Positions 54,760 through 56,646 of a stretch of DNA of 56,646 bases are shown one piece after another. The notes below the pieces were generated by a model, which had not been told where the DNA came from, made no database searches, and saw only the letters and a list, made by a program, of their open reading frames with translations. The stretch's first letter is position 1, and the number at the start of each line of letters is the position of its first letter. The position numbers were made by a program, and so were the translations under genes. The stretch spans positions 1 to 56,646 of the forward strand of contig JAUCBJ010000650.1 of assembly GCA_032718475.1 (NCBI GenBank). The letters are read 5' to 3'. The stretch is from Nemertoderma westbladi. Taxonomy: Eukaryota; Xenacoelomorpha; Nemertodermatida; Nemertodermatidae.

Positions 54760-55695
54760 AAATAACTGCTGAAGTGGTCATTATATTATAACCAGTTTGT
54801 ATCAGATTATTTAGCAACATAGATGTTGCCCGAGATCATTCCTTCGAAGATATATGGTGATTGTCCTGGTGGTTTGGGAAATGCATGGTGGATAATTAAG
54901 TAAGGATTTAGCTTTATCAGTATGAATCTCTCCATGTGGAAATGTAGGTTATCAAGACAAGAAGTTACATACTGTCAAGTGGGACAAACAGCACTATCAT
55001 CATCAACTAATATATTACAATATAATCATTAACTATTTCGAGATGGTAGGCTCTTGTTGAGGCACAGATGAAGAGAATAATTTTAACTTTGGTGCCATCT
55101 TCAGGAGTAAAGTGTTTGGCTATTGAATATTAACTATGACTCATCACAACCACCACCCACTAATTGATATACAGTTCTACAAATTTTTATCAGGGAAATT
55201 ACGACCATAGAATATAACATTAAATATCCAATAATATTAATAATCATTATCAAATTATTTAGTTATTGGTTTCCAGATTTCAGCTGGGCCTAGTTCTGAT
55301 ACCATACCATACAAAAGTTATTTATAATAAAACATTTGGAGTGAAGCCCCTGCACTGAGTGAAAAATAATCATCTATACCTATAAAAATCAAATTCTCTA
55401 TCTCTCTCTCTCTGTGTTCGAACTCCTCCAAAACGGGCAGAGGGATTGCGCTGGAACTTGGCATGTGTGTATAACTTTAACCAGCGGTCGTTATAGGCCA
55501 CTTTTCGAAAAGTTTAATTCACGTTCGGTACCGGTACTAAGTACCGGTACGTCAGTAGGCCTATACCGGTACCAGTACGCCAGTAGGCCTATGCCGGTAG
55601 CAGGAAATACCGGGTAACATGCCTCGGGTATTGCCTGCTAGTATAATATAAATATTAAAAATATAAAATAAATATTAAAAAATATATATAATAAC
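54760..55695. other. Intron, no gene
   Basis: A (tc)n tract near 55395-55412 and 'ggtaccggtac'-type short repeats near 55530-55600, related to those at 38.8 kb. No exon seen. Confidence 0.5.
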
Positions 55696-55699
55696 TTAC

Positions 55700-55972
55700 A
55701 CATGAAATGATCTGTATCCACTTTGTCGAAGAAAGCAACATTATCTTGGTATGTATTTATGACATCAACAAGTTTGGTGGTTGGATTTTCTGTTGTTTCA
55801 AAACCACAAAATCTAGGAGTTTCCCATGCCCACACAAATGCCTTACATTTTTCCTTCAGGCTGCACCCTGAGGCGCATTCAATAAATTTGTTGATATTTG
55901 TTTGATGACGTAAATCAACATCTCCCAGGAATTGAGTGTGGCATGGTTGGCTGAATATTCCAGCCCATGGTA
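55700..55972 (-). CDS. Host extracellular-protein gene, PAN/apple-like exon
   Basis: 273 bp, acceptor 'atttccttag', donor 'gtaagt', phase 1-1. Encodes PWAGIFSQPCHTQFLGDVDL, then KFIECASGCSLKEKCKAFVW, then RFCGFETTENP and FFDKVDTDHFM, with a split Cys codon at the end. The 'C-x3-C-x5-C-x-x-Phe' core and the later Cys-Gly-Phe-Glu resemble PAN/apple domains, which mediate protein or carbohydrate contacts outside the cell. It is the most upstream exon that I can recognise; earlier exons (signal peptide) lie beyond the window or were not identified. Confidence 0.7.
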
Positions 55973-55974
55973 CT

Positions 55975-56508
55975 AAGGAAATAAAATATTATGTCAACTA
56001 AATTGCCCTGGTGTTGGTGTTATAAGGTTCTTAACAAGTTATTATGCAATATGCATACATGGTTTACAAGGTTCTCTATTATATATCCTTCCTCTATCCC
56101 CTTAGATATATGGGAAAGAGGTTTATCATTAATGAATGATTTCTCATTCCTTGGATCTACATTTGATCTTAATTGATATGAACTTGTATAACATTTGTCT
56201 TCCATGATTGTAAAAATTGTCATGATATAAAATATTATCAATAACCAGCTAAGTACCTCCTTTAAAGGTTCTATCGCAGTCCATGCTGGCCTCTTACTCT
56301 GGTACCTGGATGGTAGTGACTTGCAATGTTTTATAGTGTATACATTATGCAATATATACCACTACTATGATCGGCCTGCTGCATTGAAACTGCACATTGA
56401 GATGCATTGCCAGCTGAACAAAAATATTTTGTCACCATCATGCAATCCACAATGGCAAGCCCAATGCAGCATGAATTAAGAATGATATGCCAGATTCTCA
56501 ACAAAGTT
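55975..56508. other. Intron or upstream flank, no supported gene
   Basis: A minus-strand ORF (56020-56352, 110 aa) overlaps here. A possible short exon near 56250-56300 (KRPAWTAIEPLKEV) has weak splice sites and was not accepted. Confidence 0.4.
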
Positions 56509-56509
56509 G

Positions 56510-56646
56510 CACATACGATGGTTCGAAAACATTTGTGTCTACTGTTGATGGTGACACAGAACCATTTGAAGTATTATGGGAGTCCTCCAAGGAGACACAC
56601 TTGCGCCATTGTTGTTCATAATTGTGGTTGACTATGTTCTATGCAT
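56510..56646 (+). repeat. LINE RT fragment running off the window
   Basis: 'acgatggttcgaaaacatttgtgtctactgttgatggtgacacagaacca...' matches 15562-15695 of the LINE RT (VDGDTEPFEV...GDTLAP) with small indels. A third copy of this LINE family; the rest lies outside. Confidence 0.85.

Noticed and set aside
56020-56352. Additional upstream exon of the host gene
   Set aside because: The candidate segment near 56250-56300 has weak splice sites and no domain signature.

Overview
This is a repeat-dense piece of an animal (metazoan) nuclear genome, not a prokaryotic one. Evidence: GT-AG introns with matching phases, extracellular modules on phase 1-1 exons (PAN/apple, EGF-like, LamG), LINE, BEL/Pao and other LTR retrotransposons, THAP/YqaJ DNA transposons and MITEs. 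The composition fits a marine invertebrate, perhaps a sponge or cnidarian; the taxon cannot be fixed from sequence alone.

Layout. 0-6.5 kb: decayed coding sequence of unknown type, a ~51-bp tandem repeat and an inverted repeat. 6.5-11 kb: tRNA-like element, then a decayed minus-strand gag with three zinc knuckles. 11.7-14.3 kb: minus-strand BEL/Pao remnant keeping gag knuckles, protease and integrase but lacking RT and RNase H. 14.3-16.6 kb: plus-strand LINE (end of endonuclease plus RT) broken by frameshifts. 16.6-23 kb: MITEs and minisatellites, including a 1-kb array of 18-bp units. 23.25-31.3 kb: a plus-strand zinc-finger/'DGGG' gene of unnamed family, split by a young BEL-like LTR element on the minus strand (two 560-bp LTRs, TG...CA ends, 5-bp duplication ATCAT) that carries gag-type ORFs but no RT. 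31.3-34.1 kb: a second gag-only LTR element. 34.9-56 kb: a host gene on the minus strand whose recognisable exons (PAN, EGF, LamG, then an unnamed C-terminal module over three exons) lie in introns full of transposons.

The clearest mobile system is at 36,912-42,134: a 5.2-kb DNA transposon with ~330-360 bp terminal inverted repeats, an AT target duplication, a plus-strand spliced SWIM/YqaJ nuclease gene and a convergent minus-strand THAP transposase gene. This is the layout of the ISL2EU superfamily. It sits inside an older gag-like remnant (36.6 and 42.1-44 kb), which sits in a host intron, giving three nested layers.

Two LTR families that differ in LTR sequence share a nearly identical hairpin just upstream of the polypurine tract, and four LTR ends share a GGGATC...GATCCC hairpin before the terminal TCACA. 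Three retroelements carry gag-type ORFs without any visible polymerase. The window therefore records several non-autonomous elements sharing cis-acting replication signals. An intact single-exon Ulp1-type protease ORF (52.8-53.6 kb, minus) is the only undamaged long enzyme ORF. No rRNA gene, canonical tRNA gene or CRISPR array was seen.
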